In this document: one piece after another, positions 15,747 through 24,123 of the stretch
How the letters are laid out: the number at the start of each line of letters is the position of its first letter
How positions within the stretch are numbered: position 1 is the first letter of the stretch
Assembly (NCBI GenBank): GCA_016195725.1
Contig: JACPZB010000094.1
Coordinates: forward strand, 1-42,091
DNA length: 42,091 bases
Reading direction: 5' to 3'
Origin: Deltaproteobacteria bacterium
GTDB lineage: Bacteria > Desulfobacterota > GWC2-55-46 > UBA9637
Position numbers and translations under genes: made by a program
Notes under the pieces: generated by a model
What the model was told of the DNA's origin: nothing
Databases searched by the model: none
Seen by the model: the letters and a program-made list of their open reading frames with translations, nothing else

Positions 15747-16819
15747 GGATACTGAGCAGATATATTGTGGGAGAATTTCTTAAAATTTTTATACTTACGC
15801 TCGCCGCATCTCTTTCTCTTTATCTCATAATAGATATCGTGGAAAATACAAACACTCTTATCGAACATAATATCCAGTTCCGCGGCAGAATTGAATATTT
15901 TCTATGCGAGCTGCCTTTTATTTTCTACCAAATAAGCCCCGTTGCTGTACTCATGGGCACACTGCTAACCCTCGGCATCTTTGCAAAACACAACGAACTC
16001 ATTGCTGCAATGACAGGCGGAGTGAATATATTCAGGCTTTGTACGCCGTTCTTTTTAGTTGCATTGGCGGTAAGCTGGGTTAATTTTATACTGAGCGAAT
16101 TGATTATACCTTTTACCAATCAAAAGGTTGCAGCCATACGGCAGACAATAGATGGAATAAATAAAAGAACCACATTTGCCCAGGGAAGCATCTGGTTGAG
16201 GGACAATATGGATATCTACAGCATCAAGTATATAGAACCGCAACATGGGGTTTTAAAAGGCCTTACAATATATAAACTGGATAAAGATTTTAATATTGCA
16301 AAAAGGATTGATGCAAAAGAGGCACAATGGGTTAACGGAAGATGGATTGCAGAAGAAAGCAGATTGCTTAATTTCAAGGAAGACGTATTAGTGGCTATCT
16401 CAACTCAGGCAAGCGATATAATTCCGCTTTCAGAGAAACCTGAGGATCTTAAAAATCTTGAAAAACTTGCGGATGAAATGAATTTCAGGGAACTTTGGGG
16501 ATATGTAGAGAGGCTTAAGAGAGAAGGATATACCGCTACAAGGTATGTCGTAGATTTGCATTCAAAAATTTCGTTTCCGCTAGTAAGCATTATCATGGTG
16601 ATGCTTGGGATACCGTTTGCATTGAAGAGGGGAAGGCGCGGCGGTATAGCCGTTGGCGCAGGTATCAGCATTATTCTCGGTTTTAGTTACTGGGTCATTT
16701 CTGCAGTCAATACATCTCTCGGCTATGCAGGGGTTATTCCGCCACTCTTGGCTGCATGGTTTACAAATATTATCTTTGCAGGACTGGGGCTCCTGATGTT
16801 GAGCTCTATAAGACAGTAA
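15743..16819 (+). CDS. lptG: LPS export ABC transporter permease LptG
   Basis: Partner permease of LptF, 358 residues. The frame is open from 15677, but the start is taken as the ATG at 15743: GGGAGG stands six bases before it and it overlaps the lptF stop as ATGA, which gives the normal N-terminus MRILSRYIVGEFLK. Six membrane segments flank a periplasmic domain (about residues 120-250). AKHNELIAAMTGGVNIF is the coupling helix; LHSKISFPLVSIIMVMLGIPFALKRGRRGG is the conserved start of the C-terminal membrane bundle, with its basic cytoplasmic loop. It ends 24 bases before the convergent response-regulator gene. Confidence 0.92.
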   Translation: MRILSRYIVGEFLKIFILTLAASLSLYLIIDIVENTNTLIEHNIQFRGRIEYFLCELPFIFYQISPVAVLMGTLLTLGIFAKHNELIAAMTGGVNIFRLCTPFFLVALAVSWVNFILSELIIPFTNQKVAAIRQTIDGINKRTTFAQGSIWLRDNMDIYSIKYIEPQHGVLKGLTIYKLDKDFNIAKRIDAKEAQWVNGRWIAEESRLLNFKEDVLVAISTQASDIIPLSEKPEDLKNLEKLADEMNFRELWGYVERLKREGYTATRYVVDLHSKISFPLVSIIMVMLGIPFALKRGRRGGIAVGAGISIILGFSYWVISAVNTSLGYAGVIPPLLAAWFTNIIFAGLGLLMLSSIRQ

Positions 16820-16843
16820 GATAAAAACCTTTCTTCGTATTTA

Positions 16844-17515
16844 TTACTCCTCTTCTTTCAAAATATAGCCTATGCCCCTAACCGTGTGTATTATTTTCTT
16901 GGGAAAGTCTTTATCAATCTTGTTTCTCAGATGGTTTACATAGACATCGATAACATTGGTATCGCTGTCAAAGGTATAATCCCATACATGTTCTGCAATC
17001 ATTGTTCTGGTGAGGACCTTGTTGGGGTTTCTTAAAAAATATTCCAGAAGCCCGTATTCTTTTAAAGTCAAATCTATCACCACATCGCCTCTTGTAGCCT
17101 TTCTTGTAGACTGATCCAAGATAATGTCTGCAAATTTGAGTTCAGCGAGACCATAATCCTTTCTACGCAGAAGCGCCCTTACTCTTGCTAAGAGCTCTTC
17201 AAATGCAAAAGGCTTGCTGAGATAATCGTCAGCTCCGCTGTCAAGCCCTTTTACTTTGTCCTCCACAGTATCTCTTGCTGTAAGAAGCAACACAGGAGTT
17301 TTTATCTCCCTTACCCTTAAATCCCTCACCACATCAAAACCATTTTTTTTGGGAAGCATGATATCAAGTATGATAATATCGTAATCATTGGTTGACGCCA
17401 GATATTCGCCTTCCACGCCATCATATGCCACATCAACTGCATAACTTTCTTCAGCAAGCCCTTTTTTTATAAAGCCGGCAACCTTTTTTTCATCTTCTAC
17501 TACAAGTATACGCAT
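16844..17515 (-). CDS. OmpR/PhoB-family response regulator
   Basis: A two-domain DNA-binding regulator of 223 residues. The receiver domain has acidic residues E7/D8, phospho-acceptor D51 in IIILDIMLP, and the KPF lysine (LSKPFAFEELLARV). The C-terminal winged helix is typical (TRKATRGDVVIDLTLKEYGLLEYFL, then NVIDVYVNHLRNKID). It resembles the CusR/CopR branch that pairs with heavy-metal-type sensor kinases. AGGGG precedes the ATG. No kinase is adjacent; an orphan kinase of the matching type lies at 36829. Its 5' flank is a heptamer array. Confidence 0.92.
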   Translation of the reverse strand: MRILVVEDEKKVAGFIKKGLAEESYAVDVAYDGVEGEYLASTNDYDIIILDIMLPKKNGFDVVRDLRVREIKTPVLLLTARDTVEDKVKGLDSGADDYLSKPFAFEELLARVRALLRRKDYGLAELKFADIILDQSTRKATRGDVVIDLTLKEYGLLEYFLRNPNKVLTRTMIAEHVWDYTFDSDTNVIDVYVNHLRNKIDKDFPKKIIHTVRGIGYILKEEE

Positions 17516-17527
17516 AATAACCCCTTT

Positions 17528-17597
17528 ATGATTTATGCATTATGATTTATGAATGACGATTTAAAAGCTAAAAATAAAATCTAAAATCGTAAATCCT
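17528..17597. repeat. Heptamer array with complementary arm between regulator and M16 genes
   Basis: Left arm 17528-17562: five units of pattern ATGxTTT or close (ATGATTT, ATGCATT, ATGAATG, ACGATTT). Right arm 17577-17597: AAATCTA, AAATCGT, AAATCCT. The right arm runs into the 3' end of the M16 peptidase gene, so that protein's final residues (DLRF) are written in the repeat. The array also separates the regulator gene from its upstream neighbour. Confidence 0.75.
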
Positions 17598-18828
17598 TCT
17601 CCTTTACCTTGCCGATTGCAGCAAGGGTTATTTTTTGAGGATTGAAGATATTTTTAGCAAGGTTCAGTATATCTTTCGCTGTTACCTTGTCAATCCCTTC
17701 TGTTATCTCTTTTAGAGTGACTATACGATTGAAATATATCTCGTCCCTTGCAAGTTTTGTCATCCTACTTTCACTTGTTTCAAGGCCGAGGAGCATGCTT
17801 CCCTTGAGTTGTTCCTTTGCAGACAATAGTTCTTTTTTGCCAATTTCTTTTTGGAGGAAGGTATACAACACTTTGAGAATCAATTTTAGTACCTTGCCAA
17901 ATGTATCAGGGGCAGTTCCAGCATATATTACAAGCGAACCAGCGTCAAGGCACAAATTTAAATAAGAATAAACAGAATACGCAAGCCCTCTTTTTTCTCT
18001 TATTTCCTGAAATAGTCTGGAACTCATTCCTCCTCCAAGCAGGGTATTAAGCAGATAAATCTTGTAGCGGTCAGGGTGTGCCTGGTTAGGTGAGGGGGTG
18101 CCGAGACAGAGATGGACCTGCTCCAAGTTTTTTTGCTCAAAAACAATACCAGGGCATGATACAGGCACCGAAGTCTTTCTTATTGTCTGATAATGCGGCA
18201 CCTTCTCAAATGGCTTCAGAAGTTTTAACAACTTTTTATGTTGCAGATTCCCAGCAGCAGTTATTATTAGCGCATGGGGCATATATGACTGTTTGTAATA
18301 TGAAACAACATCGTTTCGATTTATAGACTTTACTGTTTGGAAATTACCTAAGACCGGCATCCCAAGCGGGTGTCCTTTCCAGAATGCCTTGGCAAAAATG
18401 TCATGGATTAAATCATCCGGCGTGTCTTCAACGAGTTTTATTTCTTGCAGGACTACCATTCTCTCTTTTTCCAGTTCTTTTTCATCAAACGTTGAGTTCA
18501 AGAATATGTCGGAGAGAATATCGACAGCGAGAGGAATATCTTTACTTAATACCTTTGCATAGAAGCAGGTATTCTCTCTGCCGGTAAATGCATTCAGCAC
18601 ACCGCCGACAGATTCTATCTCCTGCGCAATATCCAACGCAGTTCTTTTCTTCGTACCTTTGAATAGCAGATGTTCAATAAAGTGAGATATACCGTTTTTG
18701 GAGTTGTCCTCATTTCTTGAGCCTATGCTTACCCAGATGCCGATAGAGGCTGATTGAATATCAGGCATCTCTTCAGTAATAATCTTCAGACCATTTTTTA
18801 GTGTAGTTTTGTAAATTCTGGACATCAT
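17581..18828 (-). CDS. M16-family zinc peptidase (mitochondrial processing peptidase-like)
   Basis: A 415-residue insulinase-type metallopeptidase. The inverted zinc motif HxxEH is H49-F-I-E-H53, with the third ligand in the ERMVVLQEI helix about 75 residues later. The C-terminal half has the GGGMSSRLFQEIREKRGLAYSVYSY signature of the non-catalytic M16 domain. Such genes commonly follow pnp, as here. Two adjacent ATG codons open the frame and neither has a strong ribosome site. It probably degrades or processes peptides; its natural substrate in bacteria of this type is unknown. No signal peptide is visible, so it is likely cytoplasmic. Confidence 0.92.
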   Translation of the reverse strand: MMSRIYKTTLKNGLKIITEEMPDIQSASIGIWVSIGSRNEDNSKNGISHFIEHLLFKGTKKRTALDIAQEIESVGGVLNAFTGRENTCFYAKVLSKDIPLAVDILSDIFLNSTFDEKELEKERMVVLQEIKLVEDTPDDLIHDIFAKAFWKGHPLGMPVLGNFQTVKSINRNDVVSYYKQSYMPHALIITAAGNLQHKKLLKLLKPFEKVPHYQTIRKTSVPVSCPGIVFEQKNLEQVHLCLGTPSPNQAHPDRYKIYLLNTLLGGGMSSRLFQEIREKRGLAYSVYSYLNLCLDAGSLVIYAGTAPDTFGKVLKLILKVLYTFLQKEIGKKELLSAKEQLKGSMLLGLETSESRMTKLARDEIYFNRIVTLKEITEGIDKVTAKDILNLAKNIFNPQKITLAAIGKVKEKDLRF

Positions 18829-18838
18829 TGGTGAGATA

Positions 18839-18928
18839 GAAGTTAGAATTCAGAATCCAGAATTCAAAATAAAAAGATATTTTATCTCTATTCTGTCTCC
18901 TGACTCCTGAGTTTTGAATTCTGTACTT
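18839..18928. repeat. Heptamer array hairpin between pnp and M16 peptidase
   Basis: Left arm 18839-18866: GAAGTTA then units of pattern GAATxCA (GAATTCA, GAATCCA). Right arm 18894-18928: five units of pattern TGAxTxC (TGACTCC, TGAATTC and variants), ending in the pnp stop codon. CAGAATTCAAAA (18858-18869) and TTTTGAATTCTG (18912-18923) are perfect 12-base complements, so the transcript would fold as a hairpin just after pnp. Confidence 0.8.
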
Positions 18929-21018
18929 TAACTTGCAACTGCCTTGCCAAGCGCCTCTTTGCGGGAAAGCCTTATTTTCCCCTGCTTATCTACCTCCAGG
19001 ACCTTTACCAGAACCTCATCGCCTTCTTTAAGCACGTCCCTAACATCCTTTACTCTTTCCTCAGCTAACTGAGATATGTGTATCAGACCATCGGTTCCTG
19101 GAAATATTTCCACAAATGCGCCAAAGTCCATAATTTTTCTGACCCTGCCGAGATAAATTTTTCCTACCTCTACTTCCTGAGTAAGCTCCTTGACCATCGC
19201 AACAGCCTTTCGTGCGGCTTCATCATCAGAGGATGCAATATTTACCTTTCCCGAATCATCTATATCAATTTTGACTCCGGTCTTTTCTATAATGCCCTTT
19301 ATATTCTTCCCGCCCGGGCCGATAACATCCTTGATCTTCTCCTGCTTTACATAGATAGTTATTATCCTTGGGGCATGGACAGAAAGTTCAGGCCGAGGTC
19401 GAGAGAGAGCCTCTTTCATCTTTTTAAGAATATGGAGCCTTCCTTCTTTTGCCTGATATAAGGCATCTCTTAAAATTTCTTTTCTTACACCTGTTATCTT
19501 TATATCCATTTGGAATCCAGTAATCCCATCTTCTGTCCCGGCAACCTTAAAATCCATATCACCAAGGTGGTCCTCGTCGCCAAGGATATCAGAAAGAACA
19601 GCAACTCTTTCACCTTCTTTAATAAGCCCCATTGCAATGCCTGCCACGGCATTTTTTACAGGCACGCCTGCGTCCATAAGAGACAAAGATGCGCCGCACA
19701 CGGTTGCCATAGATGACGAGCCGTTGCTCTCTAATATGTCAGAGACAACACGTATGGTATAAGGAAATTCTGAGGTTTCCGGAAGAATCTTTGCAACAGA
19801 CCTTTCAGCCAAAGCTCCGTGACCTATTTCTCTTCTTCCAGGCCCCCTGAGCATCTTCACTTCCCCAACAGAGAAAGGAGGGAAGTTGTAGTGAAGCATA
19901 AAAGTCTTATATTCCCACCCCGAGAGGGCATCTATCTTTTGCTCATCCTCTGACGTGCCCAATGTTGTCACAACCATTGCCTGCGTCTCACCCCTAGTAA
20001 ACAGAGCTGAACCATGTGTCCTCGGAAGTACCCCGGCCTCACAGGTTATCGGTCTTATATCACCGAGCCTTCTTCCGTCTATTCTTGTATGTGTTGATAA
20101 GACAGACTCTCTCAGTATCCTATATTTCAGATCTTCAAATATCTTTATTATTTCATTCTCTCTGCCTTCATACTGAGGCCGAAGGGTTTCTAATAATTCT
20201 TTCGAAATATCAGCCAACCGCTGGTATCTTTCTTGTTTAGCGGGAATATTTAATGCCCCCCTTATTTTAGCCTCAGCAAAATCTTTTATCTTTGCTGCCA
20301 ATTCATTATCTGCCTTGAGAGCCGGAACCGCCATCTTCGGCTTTCCTATCTCTTCAATAATCCTTCTTTGAAGTTTTATTATATCCTCCATAGAATTATG
20401 CGCAAACATCATAGCTTCCAGAAGGTCATCTTCCGTGGCTATCTTTGCCCCGCCTTCTACCATAATAATGGCATCGGCGCTTCCTGCAACGATTAAATCA
20501 ATATCGCTCTCTTTTTGTTCTTTATAAGTAGGATTGCAAATGTACTTTCCATTTATTCTGCCTACCCTGACTCCTGCTATGGGTGTGGTGAATGGGATAT
20601 CGGAAACACAGAGCGCTGCTGATGTCCCTACCATTGCTGCTATTTCGGGGTCGTTTTCAGGATCAAGCGACAGCACGGTAGCAATAACCTGGGTTTCATT
20701 AAAATAGCCTTCCGGGAAAAGGGGTCGAAGCGGTCTATCTATTAGGCGAGAGCATAGGACCTCTCTTTCGCTGGGTCTGCCTTCTCTCTTGAAGAATCCG
20801 CCTGGGATCTTTCCTGCTGCATATGTCATTTCCATATAATTTACCGTAAGCGGGAGGAAGTCTTTATCCTCACCGGCCTCTTTTGCAGCGCAGGCAGTAA
20901 CGAGAACCACGGTATCACCGTAGGTTACTACGGCAGAACCGTTTGCCTGTTTAGCCATCTTTCCGATTTCTATTGTGAGCGGTCTGCCGCCAAAATCTAT
21001 TTTATATTGTTTTGCCAT
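18928..21018 (-). CDS. pnp: Polyribonucleotide nucleotidyltransferase
   Basis: Phosphorolytic 3'-5' exoribonuclease and degradosome core, 696 residues. Two RNase PH domains surround a helical linker: the N-terminal one begins [13 protein letters not shown]; the second, catalytic one holds [12 protein letters not shown] and the [22 protein letters not shown] segment with its metal aspartates. It ends with a KH domain ([12 protein letters not shown]) and an S1 domain ([18 protein letters not shown]). AAAGGAG stands before the ATG. It is separated from rpsO by a heptamer array hairpin. Pnp in E. coli autoregulates through its own leader; nothing specific to that is visible here. Confidence 0.97.
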   Translation of the reverse strand: MAKQYKIDFGGRPLTIEIGKMAKQANGSAVVTYGDTVVLVTACAAKEAGEDKDFLPLTVNYMEMTYAAGKIPGGFFKREGRPSEREVLCSRLIDRPLRPLFPEGYFNETQVIATVLSLDPENDPEIAAMVGTSAALCVSDIPFTTPIAGVRVGRINGKYICNPTYKEQKESDIDLIVAGSADAIIMVEGGAKIATEDDLLEAMMFAHNSMEDIIKLQRRIIEEIGKPKMAVPALKADNELAAKIKDFAEAKIRGALNIPAKQERYQRLADISKELLETLRPQYEGRENEIIKIFEDLKYRILRESVLSTHTRIDGRRLGDIRPITCEAGVLPRTHGSALFTRGETQAMVVTTLGTSEDEQKIDALSGWEYKTFMLHYNFPPFSVGEVKMLRGPGRREIGHGALAERSVAKILPETSEFPYTIRVVSDILESNGSSSMATVCGASLSLMDAGVPVKNAVAGIAMGLIKEGERVAVLSDILGDEDHLGDMDFKVAGTEDGITGFQMDIKITGVRKEILRDALYQAKEGRLHILKKMKEALSRPRPELSVHAPRIITIYVKQEKIKDVIGPGGKNIKGIIEKTGVKIDIDDSGKVNIASSDDEAARKAVAMVKELTQEVEVGKIYLGRVRKIMDFGAFVEIFPGTDGLIHISQLAEERVKDVRDVLKEGDEVLVKVLEVDKQGKIRLSRKEALGKAVAS

Positions 21019-21041
21019 TTAGTTATTTTTCTCCTTTAGAG

Positions 21042-21114
21042 ATTAGGCTGAGGCTTAAGGGTGAGGGAATATGCTGCAAATAATTTTCAGCCATCAACCT
21101 TAGCCTTCATCCTA
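21042..21114. repeat. Heptamer array hairpin between rpsO and pnp
   Basis: Left arm 21042-21069: four units with G-rich cores (ATTAGGC, TGAGGCT, TAAGGGT, GAGGGAA, quoted as separate units). Right arm 21087-21114: four C-rich units (TCAGCCA, TCAACCT, TAGCCTT, CATCCTA). The arms keep one register each and are complementary around an 17-base spacer. Confidence 0.75.
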
Positions 21115-21121
21115 TATAACC

Positions 21122-21388
21122 TTACTTCCTTAAACCTAATTTATCAACTATTGCTTTATATCTATGGATATCTTTTTTCTTTAAGTAATCCAGCAGTCTT
21201 CTCCGTTGGCCAACTATCTTGAGCAGGCCTCTCCTTGAATGATGGTCATCCACATGGGCCTTGAAATGTTCCGTAAGATAGTCAACCCGTTCGCTGAGAA
21301 GGGCAATCTGGACTTCCGGTGAGCCAGTGTCGGCCTCGTTTCTTTTGAAGGTCTTTATAACCTCCTGTTTTCTTTGTTGTGTAAGCAT
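21122..21388 (-). CDS. rpsO: 30S ribosomal protein S15
   Basis: An 88-residue ribosomal protein that binds 16S rRNA at the central domain early in 30S assembly. [35 protein letters not shown] and [15 protein letters not shown] are the family signatures, and the length is standard. AGGAGG stands at good spacing before the ATG. It sits between truB and pnp as in most bacteria, but both flanks are occupied by heptamer array hairpins. Confidence 0.98.
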   Translation of the reverse strand: MLTQQRKQEVIKTFKRNEADTGSPEVQIALLSERVDYLTEHFKAHVDDHHSRRGLLKIVGQRRRLLDYLKKKDIHRYKAIVDKLGLRK

Positions 21389-21410
21389 AACTCTTGCCTC
21401 CTTTCTCTTT

Positions 21411-21467
21411 GTTAGAGGTTAAAGGTTAAAGGTTAAAAACTTACACCTTACACCTATCACCTTTTGC
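21411..21467. repeat. Heptamer array hairpin between truB and rpsO
   Basis: Left arm 21411-21438: GTTAGAG then GTTAAAG units (four in all). Right arm 21440-21467: CTTACAC twice, then CTATCAC and CTTTTGC. There is almost no spacer between the arms, which would make a tight hairpin on the mRNA. Confidence 0.8.
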
Positions 21468-21471
21468 CTGT

Positions 21472-22377
21472 TTATTGTTTGTTAAATACCTTTTCTAATT
21501 TGAATTCATTATTGCCTTTGTATCTGGCAATGCCAACACTCCTTCCATTCCTTACAAATCTTACCATCTCATTGCATTCAATGGAAGAAGGAAAATCTTT
21601 TTGAGGATCAAATTGGGAAAGTTTCGGCCATACCCCTTGCCTTATCCGCTCCGCCATTTCATCATCAACCTCAATACCAGGAATATTTGTCAATAGCCTT
21701 TCTACAGAGATGATTTTCTCTTTTAAAATATCTCCTCTCGTTTCTGGAAGCCTGTCTATGGAAATACTCTGTTCCAAAGAAAAAGGGCCATTTTTTGTCC
21801 TTCTTAAGGCAGCAAGATGCGCACCACAACCAAGCTTTATTCCTATATCAAAGGCAAGACTCCGTATGTATGTTCCTTTGGAGCACACTACCCTCATACT
21901 GACAAATGGTATATCCACATTATTAATTTCTATTTCGTATATCTCTACTTCCTTTGACTTTCTTTCCACCACAACACCCTGCCTTGCAAGTCTATAGAGA
22001 GGGATACCGTTTACCTTTATGGCAGAAAACATTGGTGGGACCTGTTCTATTTTACCTTGAAAACTAACGATAGCAGACACTATGTCTTCTTTATTTATTG
22101 ATGTTACATCTCCCCTTGCAGTTACTCTCCCTTCTCTGTCATAGGTGTCAGTCTCTTCTCCGAGTCTTATGGTCGCAAGATATTCCTTTTCCCCATCTTC
22201 TAAGAATCTGGCAAGCCGTGTAGCATCATTTATGCAAAGCGGCAAAACACCTGTTGCAAATGGATCAAGTATGCCGATATGCCCTACCTTTTTTGCACCC
22301 AGCCTTTTCTTCACCATCATCACTACATCATGAGATGTAGGACCTGCCGGCTTATCTACAACTAATACGCCTACCAT
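21472..22377 (-). CDS. truB: tRNA pseudouridine(55) synthase
   Basis: Makes pseudouridine at position 55 of the tRNA T-loop. The 301 residues open with GVLVVDKPAGPTSHDVV, and the catalytic aspartate lies in the HIGILDPFATGVLPLCI motif (usual form GTLDPxATG; here the T is I). KGTYIRSLAFDIG is the second conserved block, and the C-terminal PUA-like part ends in GIARYKGNN. The ATG overlaps the nrnA stop by 7 bases. Confidence 0.96.
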   Translation of the reverse strand: MVGVLVVDKPAGPTSHDVVMMVKKRLGAKKVGHIGILDPFATGVLPLCINDATRLARFLEDGEKEYLATIRLGEETDTYDREGRVTARGDVTSINKEDIVSAIVSFQGKIEQVPPMFSAIKVNGIPLYRLARQGVVVERKSKEVEIYEIEINNVDIPFVSMRVVCSKGTYIRSLAFDIGIKLGCGAHLAALRRTKNGPFSLEQSISIDRLPETRGDILKEKIISVERLLTNIPGIEVDDEMAERIRQGVWPKLSQFDPQKDFPSSIECNEMVRFVRNGRSVGIARYKGNNEFKLEKVFNKQ

Positions 22378-23366
22378 ATTGCTGCCATCTCGTATATCTT
22401 TTTTTCTGCTGCGCTTACAACCTTTTCCTTAACCTCTGCCAGACTTCCTTTTATGTTGCAGCCTGCTGCATTTTTATGGCCGCCGCCTCCAAATTGTTGT
22501 GAAATTTGAGAAACATCTATCCTGCCCTTTGACCGAAAGCTTATCTTATATTCTCCTATCTTTGCTTCTCTCAGGAGTATGCCAACCTCAACTCCCTCAA
22601 TTGTCCTTGCATAGTTTACAAACCCGTCAACAAGTTCTTTGCCCGCCTTTGCTTGATTCATCATATCAAGGGTAGCAACAAGCGATGCTATTTTCCCATC
22701 ATCACTCAATTCTAAGGTATTCAATACTGTAGCAAGTAATTTTAGTTTGTTAAGAGGTTGACTCTCATAAACCCTTTGAGCTATCTCCCACGGTTCTACC
22801 CCAAGTTTGACCATTTCTCCTGCAACAGTAAAAGCCTTAGGTGTCGTGCTGGAATATCGAAATGACCCGGTATCCGTAACTATGGAAACATAGATGTTGG
22901 TTGCTATATCAGGTGTTATCGCAACAGGTATCTCTTGCAAAAGGTCATGCACCATTTCACCTGCGGCACAGGCATCCGGGTTTATTATGTTTATATCTCC
23001 AAAACAGTCATTGGTAGAATGATGGTCAATATTAATAAGTTTGCCCTTGTTTTTTATCTTATTAAAATCTTCTCCAAGTCTTTCTCTTTGGCCGCAGTCT
23101 ACCACAAGGATGGCGTCATAGACTTTGTCCTCATTGACCTTATGTGCAACCTTGTCCGCAAAAGGCAGAAATCTAAATAGGGCAGGGACAGGGTCATACA
23201 AATATGCTGTCACATCTTTTTTAAGCTCTTTTAACCCCAGCGATAAGGCGAGGGTAGAACCAACTGCATCTCCCTCTGGATTAACATGAGATGCTATGAG
23301 AAAACTTCCGCCCTTTTTTATCTCTTCTATAACATGCTTAAATGTCTGTTCAAATCTCTGTGCCAC
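22371..23366 (-). CDS. nrnA: DHH/DHHA1 phosphoesterase, NrnA-type oligoribonuclease/pAp phosphatase
   Basis: Degrades very short RNAs (nanoRNA) and dephosphorylates 3'-phosphoadenosine 5'-phosphate in characterised relatives. DHH-domain metal motifs: SHVNPEGDAVGS, VVDCGQRERLG, and IDHHSTNDCFG (the DHH itself). The C-terminal DHHA1 domain has SFRSKG and GGGGHKNAAGCNIKG for substrate binding. The start is a GTG at 23366 with GGAG eight bases upstream, overlapping the end of rbfA by 17 bases. At 331 residues it is standard. Confidence 0.93.
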   Translation of the reverse strand: MAQRFEQTFKHVIEEIKKGGSFLIASHVNPEGDAVGSTLALSLGLKELKKDVTAYLYDPVPALFRFLPFADKVAHKVNEDKVYDAILVVDCGQRERLGEDFNKIKNKGKLINIDHHSTNDCFGDINIINPDACAAGEMVHDLLQEIPVAITPDIATNIYVSIVTDTGSFRYSSTTPKAFTVAGEMVKLGVEPWEIAQRVYESQPLNKLKLLATVLNTLELSDDGKIASLVATLDMMNQAKAGKELVDGFVNYARTIEGVEVGILLREAKIGEYKISFRSKGRIDVSQISQQFGGGGHKNAAGCNIKGSLAEVKEKVVSAAEKKIYEMAAIW

Positions 23367-23703
23367 CTTTAATCTCCTTGATTATCTCTTCTATGCGGCT
23401 CGCATATTCCAGTGAATCATCAAATTTAAATACGATATCAGGAAAATATCTCAACTTCAGCCGCTTGCCTATTTCTCTTTTTAGATAGCCGCTGGCGCTT
23501 TGAAGACCTTCCGTTGTTTTTTTCTTCTCTTCATTGCTTCCCATCATACTGAAATAGACCTTTGCCTGACGAAGGTCTTTTGAAACCGCAACTTTGGTTA
23601 TGGTAACAAAACCGATCCTGGGGTCATGAATTTCTTCAAAGAGCATTACAGCAATCTCTTTTCGTATCTCTTCGCCAACTCTTTCTGGACGATTGTAAGT
23701 CAT
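23350..23703 (-). CDS. rbfA: Ribosome-binding factor A
   Basis: A small KH-fold protein needed for late 16S rRNA 5'-end maturation and 30S assembly. The open frame starts at 23757, but the family N-terminus is MTYNRPERVGEEIRKEIA, so the ATG at 23703 is chosen (117 residues). DPRIGFVTITKVAVSKDLRQAKVYFS and LKLRYFPDIVFKFDDSLEYASRIEEII are diagnostic. The extra upstream codons come from a repeat with 7-base register, and no clear ribosome site stands before the chosen start. Confidence 0.92.
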   Translation of the reverse strand: MTYNRPERVGEEIRKEIAVMLFEEIHDPRIGFVTITKVAVSKDLRQAKVYFSMMGSNEEKKKTTEGLQSASGYLKREIGKRLKLRYFPDIVFKFDDSLEYASRIEEIIKEIKGGTEI

Positions 23704-23714
23704 AAATATTAGGT

Positions 23715-23767
23715 TATATAGGCACTGGGTTATGGATTTTCTCCTATAAGCCATCACCTATTACCTT
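23715..23767. repeat. Weak heptamer array hairpin upstream of rbfA
   Basis: ATATAGG and CACTGGG stand on the left; CCTATAA, GCCATCA and CCTATTA on the right, the complementary pattern in 7-base register. It is less regular than the others but has the same design, and it fills the gap between the DUF503 gene and rbfA. Confidence 0.5.
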
Positions 23768-23769
23768 TT

Positions 23770-24056
23770 TTAATAGTTTATTATCTCAATCCTATGATCA
23801 ATAATCTCTGCAAGATGAAGCGATTCTATAAAATTCAATGCCTTATCGAGAATTCCATTTATATAACTGCTATCATTACCCACTGCGCAGAGGCCTATCT
23901 GCGACCTTTGCCAGACATCGTTGTCGCCTACCTCTGCAACAGATACGTTAAAACGGTTTTTACCAGTTCTGTGATAGCCTTTAAAATCTGCCTCTTGCCT
24001 TTAAGAGAGTGATTATCATGAATTATGAAATCTATTTGACAAATACCGACGACCAT
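23770..24056 (-). pseudogene. DUF503 (YlxP-like) gene with a frameshift
   Basis: Found by translating the gap between infB and rbfA. From the ATG at 24056 the frame reads MVVGICQIDFIIHDNHSLKG, then KRQILKAIT, the DUF503 N-terminus. Near 23970-23976 the match moves to another frame, which continues NRFNVSVAEVGDNDVWQRSQ, then IGLCAVGNDSSYINGILDKAL and stops at 23770. The span of 287 bases is one short of 96 codons, so a single-base loss explains it. The place between infB and rbfA is where this gene normally lies. DUF503 proteins are about 95 residues and linked to ribosome or sporulation functions in Bacillus only loosely. It may be a true mutation, programmed frameshifting or an assembly error. 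Confidence 0.85.
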
Positions 24057-24060
24057 AAAA

Positions 24061-24123
24061 AAGTTGCAAGTTTCAAGATGTAAGATTCAAGTTTTTACTT
24101 ACAACTTACATCTTGCAACTTAT
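24061..24123. repeat. Heptamer array hairpin after infB
   Basis: Left arm 24061-24095: five units, all beginning AAG (AAGTTGC, AAGTTTC, AAGATGT and so on). Right arm 24096-24123: four units with CTT at the same phase (TACTTAC, AACTTAC, ATCTTGC, AACTTAT). The right arm covers the infB stop codon and the array begins 5 bases from the DUF503 start codon, so it fills the whole intergenic gap. On the mRNA it is a long hairpin. Confidence 0.85.

Noticed and set aside
18839-24123. Heptamer arrays considered as CRISPR-like or as BIME/REP repeats
   Set aside because: Units are 7 bases, contiguous, with no spacers and no shared sequence between sites, which fits neither class; no cas genes are present.
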